64,000 nt of DNA, taken from positions 248,001-312,000 of the forward strand of contig NZ_JAIQDE010000005.1 in the NCBI RefSeq assembly GCF_020037015.1, written 5' to 3'. The translations under genes were made by a program, and so were the position numbers. Under the pieces are notes generated by a model. The model was not told the DNA's origin. It searched no databases and saw only the letters and a list, made by a program, of their open reading frames with translations. The DNA is from Corallococcus sp. AS-1-6. GTDB lineage: Bacteria > Myxococcota > Myxococcia > Myxococcales > Myxococcaceae. The stretch's first letter is position 1; every line of letters starts with the position of its first letter. Shown here one piece after another: positions 38,371 through 49,426 of this stretch.

Positions 38371-39405
38371 ATGAAGCGAAGCAATGTGACGCAGTTCATC
38401 TGGGCGTGCGCGCTGTGGACCCTGGGCACCGCTGGCTGTGGAAGCCCGGGGGACGCGGGCGAGTCCATCGATGGCGTGACCTGGGGAACGTCGCAGGCGG
38501 CCCTCACCGTGTACGAACAGGCCGCGCTGGACACGGCCAACAACGCGGCGGGCTGCAAGCCGCTCGGGAACTTCTACTGGGAGATTGGCGACGGGTCCGG
38601 GCCGCTCTACGGCCTCACGAAAGGCAGCGGCGTCACGGCCACGACGGTGATGCCCATCGCGTCCGCGAGCAAGTGGCTGTACGTGGGCGCCTACGTGCAG
38701 TCCAAGGGGTACGCGAACCTCACCGCCGATGAGAAGAAGCGGCTCAACTTCACCAGCGGCTACATCGACGAGAACACCACCCTGTGCGACGTCGCCGGGA
38801 CGACCGTCTCCGCGTGCTACGGGCCTTCCTTCAAGGACGTCACCTACCGCCCGCTCCAGAACGGCCGCTTCTTCTACAACGGCGGCCACATGCAGAAGCT
38901 GGCCCTGGATGACATCGGCGCGCGCAAGGGCACGGGCCTCTTGAGCGTGATGGACTGGCTCAACCCCTTGCTGGGCACCACCTTCCCGGAGTCCGACAGC
39001 GACGTCGCCGTGGCGGGGGGTTTCTCCGGCAGCGCGGCGCAGTACCGCGTCTTCCTCCAGAAGCTGCTCAACGGCCAGACCGCGCTGTCCTCCAAGCTGA
39101 CCGTGGACTCCGTCCCCGCCTGGTCGGGAGGCCCCAACGTGGCCTTCACGCCGTGGACCGCGGCGGGCGAGGTCTACTACGGGCTCGGGCACTGGATTGA
39201 GGGCGAGCCCGTCAGCAGCACCTGGACCGTGACGGGCCACTCCTCGCCGGGGGCCTTCGGGTTCTACCCCTGGGTGAACGCCGCCAGGACCCGGTACATG
39301 GTCCTGGCCCGCAGCCGGCAGCTCGGCAGCGAGGAGGGCGAGAAGTCACGCGCCTGTGCCCAGACCGTCCGCAAGGCTTACGAGACGGGCATCGCGCAAC
39401 CCTGA
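38371..39405 (+). CDS. lipoprotein with a serine-hydrolase (beta-lactamase-like) fold
   Basis: 344 residues. Signal peptide ends in the lipobox LGTAGC, so it is a lipoprotein. The segment VMPIASASKWLYVGAYVQSKG contains SASK, matching the SxxK nucleophile motif of class C beta-lactamases and DD-peptidases. FYNGGHMQKLALDDIG may supply the Tyr/second motif, and VTGHSSPGAFGFYPW sits where the KTG/HxG strand is expected. YTFPESDSDVAVAGGFSGSA resembles the usual GG.s.t segment. It is probably an outer-membrane-bound esterase or peptidase acting outside the cytoplasm. The RGAGCGS-like N-terminus and isolated position give no partner. Confidence 0.78.
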   Translation: MKRSNVTQFIWACALWTLGTAGCGSPGDAGESIDGVTWGTSQAALTVYEQAALDTANNAAGCKPLGNFYWEIGDGSGPLYGLTKGSGVTATTVMPIASASKWLYVGAYVQSKGYANLTADEKKRLNFTSGYIDENTTLCDVAGTTVSACYGPSFKDVTYRPLQNGRFFYNGGHMQKLALDDIGARKGTGLLSVMDWLNPLLGTTFPESDSDVAVAGGFSGSAAQYRVFLQKLLNGQTALSSKLTVDSVPAWSGGPNVAFTPWTAAGEVYYGLGHWIEGEPVSSTWTVTGHSSPGAFGFYPWVNAARTRYMVLARSRQLGSEEGEKSRACAQTVRKAYETGIAQP

Positions 39406-39411
39406 GCACGG

Positions 39412-40389
39412 TCACGGGACAGGCGGGGTGGCCCCTCGGGCGAACATCCGTCCCAGCCATGCGTCGCGCGTCGAAATGCAGGCGCGCGCCACGTCGGACC
39501 GAGGGGCGATGTCGTAGAAGCCGTGGAAGGCCCCGCCCCAGACGTGCAGCTCACACTCGCCCCCTGCCGCCAGGATTTCGCGCGCGTAGGCGACGGCTTC
39601 GTCCCGGAACGTCTCCCCTTCCGCGACGTCGATGAAGGTCGGCGGCAGCCCCCGCAGGTCCGTGGCGCGCGCGGGGGCGGAATAGGGAGACACGTCCGGG
39701 CCTCCCCAGCGCTCGCCCAGCACCGCCTTCCAGGCGGTCACATTGCTGGTGCGGTCCCAGACCCCGACGCCGTCATACCGGCGGGCGGACTCCGTCTCAT
39801 TGCGGTCGTCCAGCATGGGGCACTGCAGCAGTTGCCCCAACAGCTTCGGGCCTTGTCGATCCCGCGCCAGGAGCGTGGTTCCGGCCGCGAGCCCGCCGCC
39901 ACCGCTCCCGCCGAAGATCACGAGCCGCTTCGGATCAAACCGCAGCCGGTCGGCGTTCGCCGCCATCCAGACCAGCCCGGCGTAACAGTCCTCCACCAGG
40001 GTCGGCGCAGGGTGCTCGGGCGCCAGCCGGTATTCGACCGTCACGCAGACCGCATCATGGCGGAGCGCCCAGTCCACGAGCGGCTTCGCTCCCGCGAAGC
40101 GGGTCCCCATCACCATCCCGCCGCCATGGATGTGATAGACGGCCGGCCCCGGAACCGAGTGGCCCTGCCGGGCAATGACCGAGACCGTGATCTCCGCGCC
40201 CTGATAGCCGGGGATGCCGTAGTCGACGCAGTGGACCTTCGCGTCTCCCATCAGGTCCTCCCGGGTCACGCGGCTCAGGCCCCGGAAGTGCTCCAACTGC
40301 TCCAGCGTCATCCGCCGGGGCACATACCCCTCCAGCGCGGGCAGGAGGGCGGCCAACTGGGGGTCGAACTCGATGGGGTGAGCGCTCAT
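39412..40389 (-). CDS. alpha/beta-hydrolase esterase, HSL family
   Basis: 325 residues from ATG 40389. The hormone-sensitive-lipase oxyanion motif HGGG is seen in YHIHGGGMVMG, followed by VTVEYRLAPEHPAPTLVEDC, the usual YRLAPEHPxPAxxxD block. The nucleophile elbow is VIFGGSGGGGLAAG (GxSxG). The C-terminal Asp/His region is TFIDVAEGETFRDEAV and HVWGGAFHGFYDI. Cytoplasmic carboxylesterase acting on short acyl esters or esters of small molecules. Its 3' end is separated by only 6 bp from the convergent lipoprotein gene. Substrate unknown. Confidence 0.9.
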   Translation of the reverse strand: MSAHPIEFDPQLAALLPALEGYVPRRMTLEQLEHFRGLSRVTREDLMGDAKVHCVDYGIPGYQGAEITVSVIARQGHSVPGPAVYHIHGGGMVMGTRFAGAKPLVDWALRHDAVCVTVEYRLAPEHPAPTLVEDCYAGLVWMAANADRLRFDPKRLVIFGGSGGGGLAAGTTLLARDRQGPKLLGQLLQCPMLDDRNETESARRYDGVGVWDRTSNVTAWKAVLGERWGGPDVSPYSAPARATDLRGLPPTFIDVAEGETFRDEAVAYAREILAAGGECELHVWGGAFHGFYDIAPRSDVARACISTRDAWLGRMFARGATPPVP

Positions 40390-40532
40390 CCGGGGAGAGG
40401 ATCAAGCCTCCGCGCTCGCGTCAAACGTTCCCTGGGCTGGAACAGTGGCGCTGCGGGGTGCTGGGGCCCGCCCCTGGCCCGCCCCCGGTCAACTGGCTAG
40501 CATCCGGGGCTCCCGTCACGTGAAGGGAAGCC
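40390..40532. other. divergent intergenic region
   Basis: 143 bp between the leftward esterase and the rightward toxin-like gene. GC-rich; a GAAGGGAAG ribosome-binding site stands before ATG 40533. No operator-like repeat was seen. Confidence 0.4.
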
Positions 40533-42899
40533 ATGTCGAAGCAGTGGGTACTTTCCGGCGGCGGGGCCACCTACGTCGTCGTCCTCTGGAACGACGCGGA
40601 GGCGAAGAACGCGAGCCGCCGGGTCGCGCCCGCCGTGATGCAGATGTGCATCGACGGGTGGATGCGCACGCACCGGCAGGCCGTCCGGGAGATGTACACC
40701 GCCTGCGCGGCGACCCCGGGCTCCGCGACATGGCCGGCCGACCCCGTGATGAAGCAGCGCCTGTCGGATGCGTTCAAGACGGGGAAGCTGGTGGGGCTGA
40801 CGCGCGCCAACGCCCCCACGGTCATCAAGCCCGCGCCTGCCCTCCCCGTCCGCCCGCTGGACGCGGAGGCCCGGCCCGCGCACGGCGTGGGCATCGTCAT
40901 GTGGAACAAGGCGCCGGCGCTGCAACTGCGCTCCAGCCCCGAGCAGGGCGACAACGTCCTCGGGAGCCTGGCGTTCAACACCCCCGTGCAGGTGATCGCG
41001 CAGATGCCCGGCGGCTGGCTGTCGGTGAGCACGCGGGACGGGCGCGTGGGCTTCGTCTCCGCCGACTACGTCTGGTCCGCGCCGCGCCACCCGATGCCCG
41101 AGCCGAACGCCCGCCTCCACCGCGTCACCCGGGGCGTGAGCGGTACGGCCATCGCCATCGCGGAGGCCTACTACGGCGACGTCGCGCACGCGTGGGGCGC
41201 GGACCTGCGCTTCTTCGTGGCCGTGCTCGCCCAGGTCAACCGGCGGGCCATTCCCAACACCACGGCGGGCTGGAAGTCGCTCGAGTTCAAGGCCGACACG
41301 TACATCTGGATCCCCAGCAAGGAGTTCGCCAAGGGGCTGCGCGGCTCGGTCAACTCGGGCTCGTACAGCTTCAACGTGGTGGACGCGTTCGCGTCCGGCT
41401 TCCAGCGCGTGTCCGAGCTGCTGAGCGACATCTGGGAGGCCATCAAGCTGTCGCTGAAGTACATCCCCGAAGCGGTCACGCGGCACGTCGAGCAGGCCCT
41501 GCGCACGGTCCTCATCGCGCTGCTCGAGATGGCGGTGGGCGCCATCCTCTTCCTCGCCATCTGCACGGCGGTGGGCGCCGCATTGGGCGCGCTCGCGGGC
41601 GGTGCGGGTGCCGCGCCGGGCGCGGCCGCGGGGTTCGAGGTGGGGCTCGCGCTGCTGGAGTGGATGGGCCTGGCCTTCCTCGCCAAGTGGATCTTCGACT
41701 CGCTCAAGAAGGTCGGCGCCGCGTTCGCGAAGTTCTTCGGCAAGGTGTGGGACGCGCGCGGCAACGCGCAGCGGCTGGACGAGGCGGCGCGCGAGCTGGC
41801 CGAGACCATCGGGGTCCTCGCGGGCGTCCTGGTCGAGGTCCTGGCGATGTGGGCCGCGGCCAAGGGCGTCGGCGCCGCGCTCAAGGCGCTCAAGGGCACG
41901 GCGGTGGAGAAGGCCTTTGGTTCGACCCGCCTGGCGTCGTGGCTCAAGGAACGCGCCGCCAATCACTCCGCGGGCAAGTCGCCGGTGCCCGGCCCCCGCC
42001 AGGTCCTCAGGCGCCTGCGTGAGCGCGAGAAGCCCCCTTCCCCGACCATCGCGGAGCTCGCCGAGCAGGCCGCGCCCCTCTACGAGAAGGAGCTGGTGCC
42101 TGCTCGCAACCTGATTGCGCGGGTGTTCAAGGAGATGGGCTCCGTGCAGGCGCGCGCGAAGGACCCGGTCTCCGCGGCCAATCGCTTGCAGCGCGCGGTC
42201 GACAGGTTCGGGGCGAAGGTCTCCACCGTCCAGGAGGCCATCGCCAACCTCTGGGATGCCATTGGGACGCGGCTCGTCCTGTCGGACACGTCACCGGCGG
42301 CGATGACGCGGGTGGTGAACCGGCTCGCGGAGGCCATCCGGCTGGGGGAGGTGGAGGTCATCGAGATCAACAACCTCCACGGCCCCGGGGGAAAGCCCTA
42401 CTTCACGCCCGAGCACCTGGAGGCGTTGCAGATCGCCGCGTTGGAAGGTGGGAAGCCGCCCCTGCGCATCACCGAGTCGAAGTTGATGGAGAGCGGCTAC
42501 ACGGTGGTGTGCGCCTACCTGAAGCACGGCAACGGGGTCCGGGGCGAGCTGCAGATCATCGGCAAGGAGGTGCTGACGATCGCCAACGCCGAGCACATCC
42601 CGTACGACGTGATGCTGGGCAAGCCGCTCGTGCGCAACGTGCCGAAGGCCGCCGAGGTCGAGCTCCAGAACCTGGTCAAGCCCGTGGAGACCGCCATGTC
42701 CGCGCTGACCGAGGCGCAGCAAGCGCAATACCTCCAGTACCTCAACCAGGCCTACATCCACGCCCGCATGATGGAGCTGGGGCAGGCGTCCACCACGCCC
42801 CCGCTGCCTCCGGGGCTGAGCCCGGTCTTGAGCATCGAACGGATCCAGGCGCTGGAGCGCTCCATCGCGGCCATCAAGGCCCGGTACAAGTCTCCCTGA
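40533..42899 (+). CDS. polymorphic-toxin-like protein: SH3b domain, hydrophobic middle, RelA/SpoT-synthetase-like C-terminus
   Basis: 788 residues. The N-terminal 110 residues are unrecognised. An SH3b domain (about 121-190, with LQLRSSPEQGDNVLGSL and GRVGFVSADYVW) and an 80-residue LysM-adjacent-like segment (TAIAIAEAYYGDVAHAWGADL) follow. A hydrophobic Gly/Ala-rich middle (about 325-395) may insert in a membrane, with helical linkers after it. The C-terminus (about 525-700) has the order of a RelA/SpoT synthetase fold: SVQARAKDPVSAANRLQRA, LWDAIGTRLVLSD, ESGYTVVCAYLKH, VRGELQIIG and NAEHIPYD. RSH-fold toxins make (p)ppApp or modify RNA with pyrophosphate. The following small gene is a candidate immunity gene. 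RSH assignment is by motif only. Confidence 0.7.
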   Translation: MSKQWVLSGGGATYVVVLWNDAEAKNASRRVAPAVMQMCIDGWMRTHRQAVREMYTACAATPGSATWPADPVMKQRLSDAFKTGKLVGLTRANAPTVIKPAPALPVRPLDAEARPAHGVGIVMWNKAPALQLRSSPEQGDNVLGSLAFNTPVQVIAQMPGGWLSVSTRDGRVGFVSADYVWSAPRHPMPEPNARLHRVTRGVSGTAIAIAEAYYGDVAHAWGADLRFFVAVLAQVNRRAIPNTTAGWKSLEFKADTYIWIPSKEFAKGLRGSVNSGSYSFNVVDAFASGFQRVSELLSDIWEAIKLSLKYIPEAVTRHVEQALRTVLIALLEMAVGAILFLAICTAVGAALGALAGGAGAAPGAAAGFEVGLALLEWMGLAFLAKWIFDSLKKVGAAFAKFFGKVWDARGNAQRLDEAARELAETIGVLAGVLVEVLAMWAAAKGVGAALKALKGTAVEKAFGSTRLASWLKERAANHSAGKSPVPGPRQVLRRLREREKPPSPTIAELAEQAAPLYEKELVPARNLIARVFKEMGSVQARAKDPVSAANRLQRAVDRFGAKVSTVQEAIANLWDAIGTRLVLSDTSPAAMTRVVNRLAEAIRLGEVEVIEINNLHGPGGKPYFTPEHLEALQIAALEGGKPPLRITESKLMESGYTVVCAYLKHGNGVRGELQIIGKEVLTIANAEHIPYDVMLGKPLVRNVPKAAEVELQNLVKPVETAMSALTEAQQAQYLQYLNQAYIHARMMELGQASTTPPLPPGLSPVLSIERIQALERSIAAIKARYKSP

Positions 42900-42906
42900 G
42901 GAGCCC

Positions 42907-43293
42907 ATGCAGATCGTCCTGAATGAACAGAAGCTGCAGCAGGCGATTGGCGCCGCGCTCCACGAGCTGGCGGGGCGCGCGCTCCAGGGCGTGCCCGACA
43001 CGGGGGCCTTCACCGCGCTGAGCACCCGCTTCGCGGGCGGCGAGCTCGTGGCCGGCGTGGGCGACGTCGAGCTCCGGGTGGCCGCGCCGAGCGGGGACAA
43101 GGGCAAGCAGGAGCGCTTCCTCGAGGTGCGGGTCTCCACCCCCAGCGGAGGCAGCCACTCCTCCACCTGGGTGTTCTACGGGAAGACGGCCGCCCTCAAG
43201 GACGTGCTCAAGAGCGAGGCGACCCTCAAGGGGAAGGTCCGCGCGGCCATCGTGGCGGAGGCGGAGTCGCTCCAGCGCCACGAGCTGGCGTGA
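42907..43293 (+). CDS. small protein, candidate immunity protein for the RSH-like toxin
   Basis: 128 residues, ATG 42907, 7 bp after the toxin-like gene, with GAGGAG before the start. An N-terminal helix (LQQAIGAALHELAGRALQGV) is followed by strand-like stretches (LVAGVGDVELRVAAP, RFLEVRVSTPS, STWVFYG) and a C-terminal helix (TLKGKVRAAIVAEAESLQRH). No signal peptide. Size, tight coupling and lack of other family support an immunity role, but this is inference from position only. Confidence 0.6.
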   Translation: MQIVLNEQKLQQAIGAALHELAGRALQGVPDTGAFTALSTRFAGGELVAGVGDVELRVAAPSGDKGKQERFLEVRVSTPSGGSHSSTWVFYGKTAALKDVLKSEATLKGKVRAAIVAEAESLQRHELA

Positions 43294-43299
43294 GGGGCT

Positions 43300-44097
43300 T
43301 CACGCGTCGCTGAAGCTCGCGGTCAGGGCGTGGTGGTCGGAGGCCGCGCCCACGTCCACGACCTGGGCCGCGAGCAGCCGCCGGGCCAGCGCGGGTGACG
43401 CGAAGACGTAGTCGGTGCGGAAGTCGATGACCTCCCCTTCACGGTGGCGCCGCGCGGTGGCCCACTGGGGGGAGCCCGGCTTGAGGCGCAGCGTGTCCAG
43501 CCAGCCGAAGTTCTCCAGGTCGTCGATGACGTCGAAGCGTGGAGGGTGGCCGTACTTGTCGATCCTGGCGCGGCGGACGCGGTCAGCCAGGTCCACGGGA
43601 TAGGGGTCCGCGCGGGACAGGGAGTTGAGGTCTCCCGCCAGGAGGAAGTCCCGCGAACCGAAAGCCGCTGGTTCGATGAGGGAGCGCAGGTAGCGCGCCT
43701 CCACGAAGCGAAGTGACTCATGGTGGGAGTCGAAGTGGGCCGCGAAGACGGTCAGCGGCTCCGCGCCCGTCTCCAGCTCGCATTCGAGGAGGCAGTGGCC
43801 AATGAAGTGGGCATTGGCGTGAGCGCGGACCGAGCGCAGGGGGAGGCGGCTGGCGACGGCGACATGGTAGCGGCTGCCGCTGGGACGTGGACGCGCGGTG
43901 CCCAGCCGCACGTGGGTGTCGGTGGCGGGGAGCCCGAGCGCGGCGGCGACCTGACGAAGCCGCTCGCCGTCCTCCCACCCCAGACACTCCTGAAGCACGA
44001 GCACGTCCGGGCGCTCACGGGCAATGAGGGCCAGGAGCAGCGGCATCCGCTCCTCGCCTCCCATCAGGATGTTGAGCGTCATCACCTTCAGCGACAT
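43300..44097 (-). CDS. endonuclease/exonuclease/phosphatase-family protein
   Basis: 265 residues from ATG 44097 (MSLKVMTLNILMGGEERM); an open frame upstream has no support. EEP-fold motifs in order: VMTLNILMGG (Asn), VLVLQECLGWEDG (Glu metal ligand), VAVASRLPL, VFAAHFDSHHESLRFVEARYL (His/Asp), FLLAGDLNSLSRADPYP (GDxN), TDYVFASPAL and the final SDHHALTASF (Asp-His). This set is complete, so a Mg-dependent phosphodiesterase or phosphatase is likely. No signal peptide, so it is cytoplasmic. It is convergent with the immunity-candidate gene (6 bp) and divergent from the next gene (43 bp). Substrate unknown. Confidence 0.9.
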   Translation of the reverse strand: MSLKVMTLNILMGGEERMPLLLALIARERPDVLVLQECLGWEDGERLRQVAAALGLPATDTHVRLGTARPRPSGSRYHVAVASRLPLRSVRAHANAHFIGHCLLECELETGAEPLTVFAAHFDSHHESLRFVEARYLRSLIEPAAFGSRDFLLAGDLNSLSRADPYPVDLADRVRRARIDKYGHPPRFDVIDDLENFGWLDTLRLKPGSPQWATARRHREGEVIDFRTDYVFASPALARRLLAAQVVDVGAASDHHALTASFSDA

Positions 44098-44140
44098 GCG
44101 GGAGAGACTACCCCTACTGGCGCAGGAAGCGGGTGGTAGC

Positions 44141-44725
44141 ATGACGCTGAGCCGGGAGTTCGAGCCACAGCGCGCCTTGCGCTTCTGGAGTGACACAGGC
44201 CTCACCGCGGATGCCCAGGCCCATCCCAACATCACCACCTTCGTCCATCGTGCACTGTCCGCACCAAACTCGCCGGAGCGCACAGCAGGACAGGTGCGGA
44301 TCCATCAGGCGCTCGAGAAGGCCGGCTGGGACATCAATGCGCTCACTCCCGTGACGGGGTTGGGCGTACCTGCGTTCAACGACGGAAGCCCGGCATTGCA
44401 CACCGGTGACTTCAGCAATGGGCTGGGAGTGATGATCAATGGCATCCAGCACGTCATCGTCGTCGCAAAGGAGTATCGGCTCGACCGCGCCAGGAGTGAA
44501 TACCTCATCAAGCTGGAATACGTCTTCTACGACGTGTTCGGGCTGGATGATGACGACCTTCGAGAGTATGGCGCGGATGGCGGCCTTGACAGCAACGCGT
44601 CACAAGGCATCACGGCTTGGTGGCAGCTTCAGTTCCAACATGGATATGCGCCGCTCATCACCCGAATCGCCTTCGAGCGGGAGTTCAGGGTCCCCATCCC
44701 TCCCGGAGGAGGCACACGCCGATGA
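44141..44725 (+). CDS. DUF3289-like protein
   Basis: 194 residues from ATG 44141; the open frame upstream overlaps the divergent gene. The body contains FSNGLGVMINGIQHVIVVAKEYRL, YLIKLEYVFYDVFGLDDDDL and GITAWWQLQFQHGYAPLITRI, matching what I remember of DUF3289 (an NG....I block, then Y.I.DHFGLDD.D, then W..LQ...GY.PFIT). DUF3289 is of unknown function and is met at the C-termini of secreted or phage-like proteins. No signal peptide here. GC content is lower than in neighbours. Its stop overlaps a membrane-protein gene as ATGA, a toxin-immunity-like arrangement. Confidence 0.65.
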   Translation: MTLSREFEPQRALRFWSDTGLTADAQAHPNITTFVHRALSAPNSPERTAGQVRIHQALEKAGWDINALTPVTGLGVPAFNDGSPALHTGDFSNGLGVMINGIQHVIVVAKEYRLDRARSEYLIKLEYVFYDVFGLDDDDLREYGADGGLDSNASQGITAWWQLQFQHGYAPLITRIAFEREFRVPIPPGGGTRR

Positions 44726-45267
44726 CCACCACTCGTTGGAAGGACCCGGGCGCGGTCGGACTCGGCGCGCTGCTGCTGGGCCTGCTCATCGCGCCGTGGG
44801 TCTATGTCGTCGCCTTCAACGCGCTCTTCGCGTTTCCGTCCCCCTTCACCATGATGGTGGCCCCCTTGCTGCTCCTAGCAACCCTGGACCTCGGCCTGGA
44901 GGCGTTCGCGCGGCTCCACGGGTTCATGTGGCTCAGGCGGCTGGGAGCGACGCTCTCGGTGGGAGGCCTGCTGACGATTCTCTGGGTCTTGTCAGGCTTC
45001 ACGTTGATGCCCGGACCGGAGCGACTGGGACTGCTGGCGACCGTCTGGCTCGGGACCTCACTCACCTGTCTGGTCATCGTATTGGCGGTGGGAGCTTCCG
45101 GCCCCACGAGGCTCCTCCGCTCGCGTTTGGACACGCCAGCGCGGCAGCGAGCCGCGCTGGCCTTGGCGTTGCTGCTGTTCGGCGGACTCTCCGCGCTCTG
45201 CCTTCACTACCTGTTGACGCCCGTGAGCTTCATCGGCGGTCCGCCTTCGCCGGTTCCCATCGGATGA
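44722..45267 (+). CDS. membrane protein coupled to the DUF3289-like gene
   Basis: 181 residues, ATG 44722 overlapping the previous stop as ATGA. Four or five hydrophobic helices are seen: about 10-33 (VGLGALLLGLLIAPWVYVVA), 40-58, 70-95 (LGATLSVGGLLTILWVLSGF), 105-125 and 145-165. No family motif. The tight coupling to the DUF3289-like gene suggests it is the partner or an immunity protein acting in the inner membrane. No further evidence. Confidence 0.65.
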   Translation: MTTTRWKDPGAVGLGALLLGLLIAPWVYVVAFNALFAFPSPFTMMVAPLLLLATLDLGLEAFARLHGFMWLRRLGATLSVGGLLTILWVLSGFTLMPGPERLGLLATVWLGTSLTCLVIVLAVGASGPTRLLRSRLDTPARQRAALALALLLFGGLSALCLHYLLTPVSFIGGPPSPVPIG

Positions 45268-45297
45268 GGTTCGTGACGGCCGTGAAAGCCGCTCGCC

Positions 45298-45612
45298 CTA
45301 CTGCACCTGCTGCGGTTCCTGCGCGCAGAGGAACTTCCAGGTGAGCGAGTAGGCGGACGTCGCGCCCCAGTTGATCAGATAGGTCGAGGGCGGGCAGCCC
45401 CACTCGCGTTCGCCCACCAGCACCGTCTTGGAGCTGTCGGTGTAGTAGCTCACGTGCGTCCCATACTGGAGGCCGCCGATGGGCCCGAGCTGGGTCGTGT
45501 CATCCACGGCCGGAGCGGGAGGAGTCTGGCCTTCACCCTCCTCCATTCCAGCGCCACAGGCCGCCAGTTGGAGGGAAAGGACCGCGAGGGAAGAAATCAG
45601 CAGACGCTTCAT
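45298..45612 (-). CDS. small lipoprotein (DUF6289-like)
   Basis: 104 residues from ATG 45612. Signal peptide MKRLLISSLAVLSLQLAAC with lipobox LAAC. After an acidic linker, the mature domain has THVSYYTDSSKTVLVGEREW and CPPSTYLINWGATSAYS, with three Cys in total. I recall a DUF6289 family with the same YYSD...VVG...C..WG pattern. It should sit on the outer membrane. It stands alone between the DUF3289 pair and the ArsR operon; no function is known. Confidence 0.65.
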   Translation of the reverse strand: MKRLLISSLAVLSLQLAACGAGMEEGEGQTPPAPAVDDTTQLGPIGGLQYGTHVSYYTDSSKTVLVGEREWGCPPSTYLINWGATSAYSLTWKFLCAQEPQQVQ

Positions 45613-45744
45613 CAGGCACCTCTCCTTATTTTCGCGTGCAGCGCGATCCTACATGAAAGGCTCTGCCCATGGACTCCCAGGACAACGGTCTTCGATGTGT
45701 GTTGTTGATGCATATGGGCTCACGACGCGGGAGTGCCCCCGCGC

Positions 45745-45773
45745 TTGACTATCCATAAGCAGCAACTTATTCG
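45745..45773 (+). promoter_or_regulatory. ArsR-type promoter/operator
   Basis: Perfect inverted repeat ATAAG (45755-45759) - 6 bases - CTTAT (45766-45770), just upstream of the ArsR start (45780). A TTGACT box at 45745-45750 stands at -35 distance from TATTCG (45768-45773), so the operator lies between the promoter boxes. AT-rich inverted repeats of this kind are typical ArsR operators, which suggests autoregulation. Confidence 0.6.
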
Positions 45774-45779
45774 TCGCGC

Positions 45780-46105
45780 ATGCAGCGCGTGGCCGTGGCC
45801 GAGAACAAACTCTTCCAGGCACTGGCGGACCCGAACCGCCGGGCGATTCTCGCGTCACTCGCGCGTGGCGAAGCGGCGGTGAAGGACCTCACGGCGCGAT
45901 TCGACATCTCGCAGCCCGCGGTCTCCCAGCACCTCGCTGCGTTGAAGGACGCCGGTCTGGTGAAGGGCCGGCGTGAAGGACGTTGCACCTACTACCGGGT
46001 GGATCCACGCGGGATGAAGCCGCTCATCGACTGGCTCGCGCACTACCGCGCGTTCTGGTCGGAGCACGTCGACCGCCTCGAACAACTGCTGGAGAAAATG
46101 GACCC

Positions 46106-46109
<4 letters not shown>
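45780..46109 (+). CDS. ArsR-family transcriptional regulator
   Basis: 109 residues. Winged-helix core: ALADPNRRAILASLARGEAAVKDL, DISQPAVSQHLAALKDAGLVKG (recognition helix) and RREGRCTYYRV (wing). There is no Cys metal-binding motif (ELCVC type is absent), so the effector is probably not arsenic-like or metal. Its stop overlaps the UvrA-like gene as ATGA. The operator in front of it supports autoregulation. This ArsR-UvrA-like gene pair is known from other genomes. Likely a repressor responding to a drug or stress. Confidence 0.88.
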
Positions 46110-48556
<2,447 letters not shown>

Positions 48557-48601
48557 AATGATAGCGTCCCCCCGGCAGTCGTCCCGGCACGGGGGGAAAT
48601 C

Positions 48602-49354
48602 ATGGCGATCACGATGTCACCGCAGGAGTACGCCACGGCGTTCCGCCTGCTCGCTGCGTCCGCAAGGCATCCGACGAACATCCACCAGATCGTCACGGAG
48701 CGGCTGTTCCCAGGTCTCCCCGAGCACCCCACCCTGCTGGATGTCGGAGCGGGGGCGGGCAAGGTCTCGGAACGGCTCGCGCCGCTTTTCGACTCGCTCA
48801 CCCTGCTCGAACCCCATCCCGAGCAGAGCGCCGGCTTCCATCATGAGAAGGCGACGGTCATTCCTGTCCCCCTGGAGCGGTACGCCTCCAATGACAGATA
48901 TGACCTGGTCGTCTGCTCACACGTCCTGTATCACGTCCCTGTCTCTGAATGGGGCGGCTTCATTGACAGACTGCTCGGCTTCGTGCGGCCGGGAGGGAGC
49001 TGTCTGATGGTGATGGCCGCCGCCCGGGGACCGACCCATGCGATGTGCCGTGAGTTCTGCGACACCCTGCACTTCAGCGAGGACGTCGCCGCCGAAGTGC
49101 GGCGCAAGCAGTTGCCCCACGAGTCGATCGCGACGATGAGCGGGTTCGCCGCGAAGACCTTCGAGGAGATGTACACGCTCTGCCGCTTCCTCGTCCTGGA
49201 GGGGTGCTACACGGCCGCGCAACTGGCGGCCCTGACGCCGGACGAAGCGGAAAGGCTCGACGCGCGCATCCGTGCGCATGCCGAGCGTTGCCAGCAGCCT
49301 GACGGGACGTACCGGCTGGAACAGGATGAGGATGTCATCCTCATTCCCCGGTAG
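48602..49354 (+). CDS. class I SAM-dependent methyltransferase
   Basis: 250 residues from ATG 48602. AdoMet site: LLDVGAGAGKVSERLAPL (GxGxG), acidic end of strand 2 in LTLLEPHPEQS, and YDLVVCSHVLYHVP (motif IV). The rest is an alpha/beta core with a C-terminal helical cap. The YHVP loop and the long C-terminal half resemble small-molecule N-methyltransferases, but the substrate cannot be read. It stands 45 bp after the UvrA-like gene and could be in the same operon. Confidence 0.85.
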   Translation: MAITMSPQEYATAFRLLAASARHPTNIHQIVTERLFPGLPEHPTLLDVGAGAGKVSERLAPLFDSLTLLEPHPEQSAGFHHEKATVIPVPLERYASNDRYDLVVCSHVLYHVPVSEWGGFIDRLLGFVRPGGSCLMVMAAARGPTHAMCREFCDTLHFSEDVAAEVRRKQLPHESIATMSGFAAKTFEEMYTLCRFLVLEGCYTAAQLAALTPDEAERLDARIRAHAERCQQPDGTYRLEQDEDVILIPR

Positions 49355-49426
49355 GCACGCGCCCCGCGTGGACAGTGTCCGCAAGGGAGCCCGGGCGCAG
49401 GAAAGGCCCCCGCGTATCCTGGCGGA

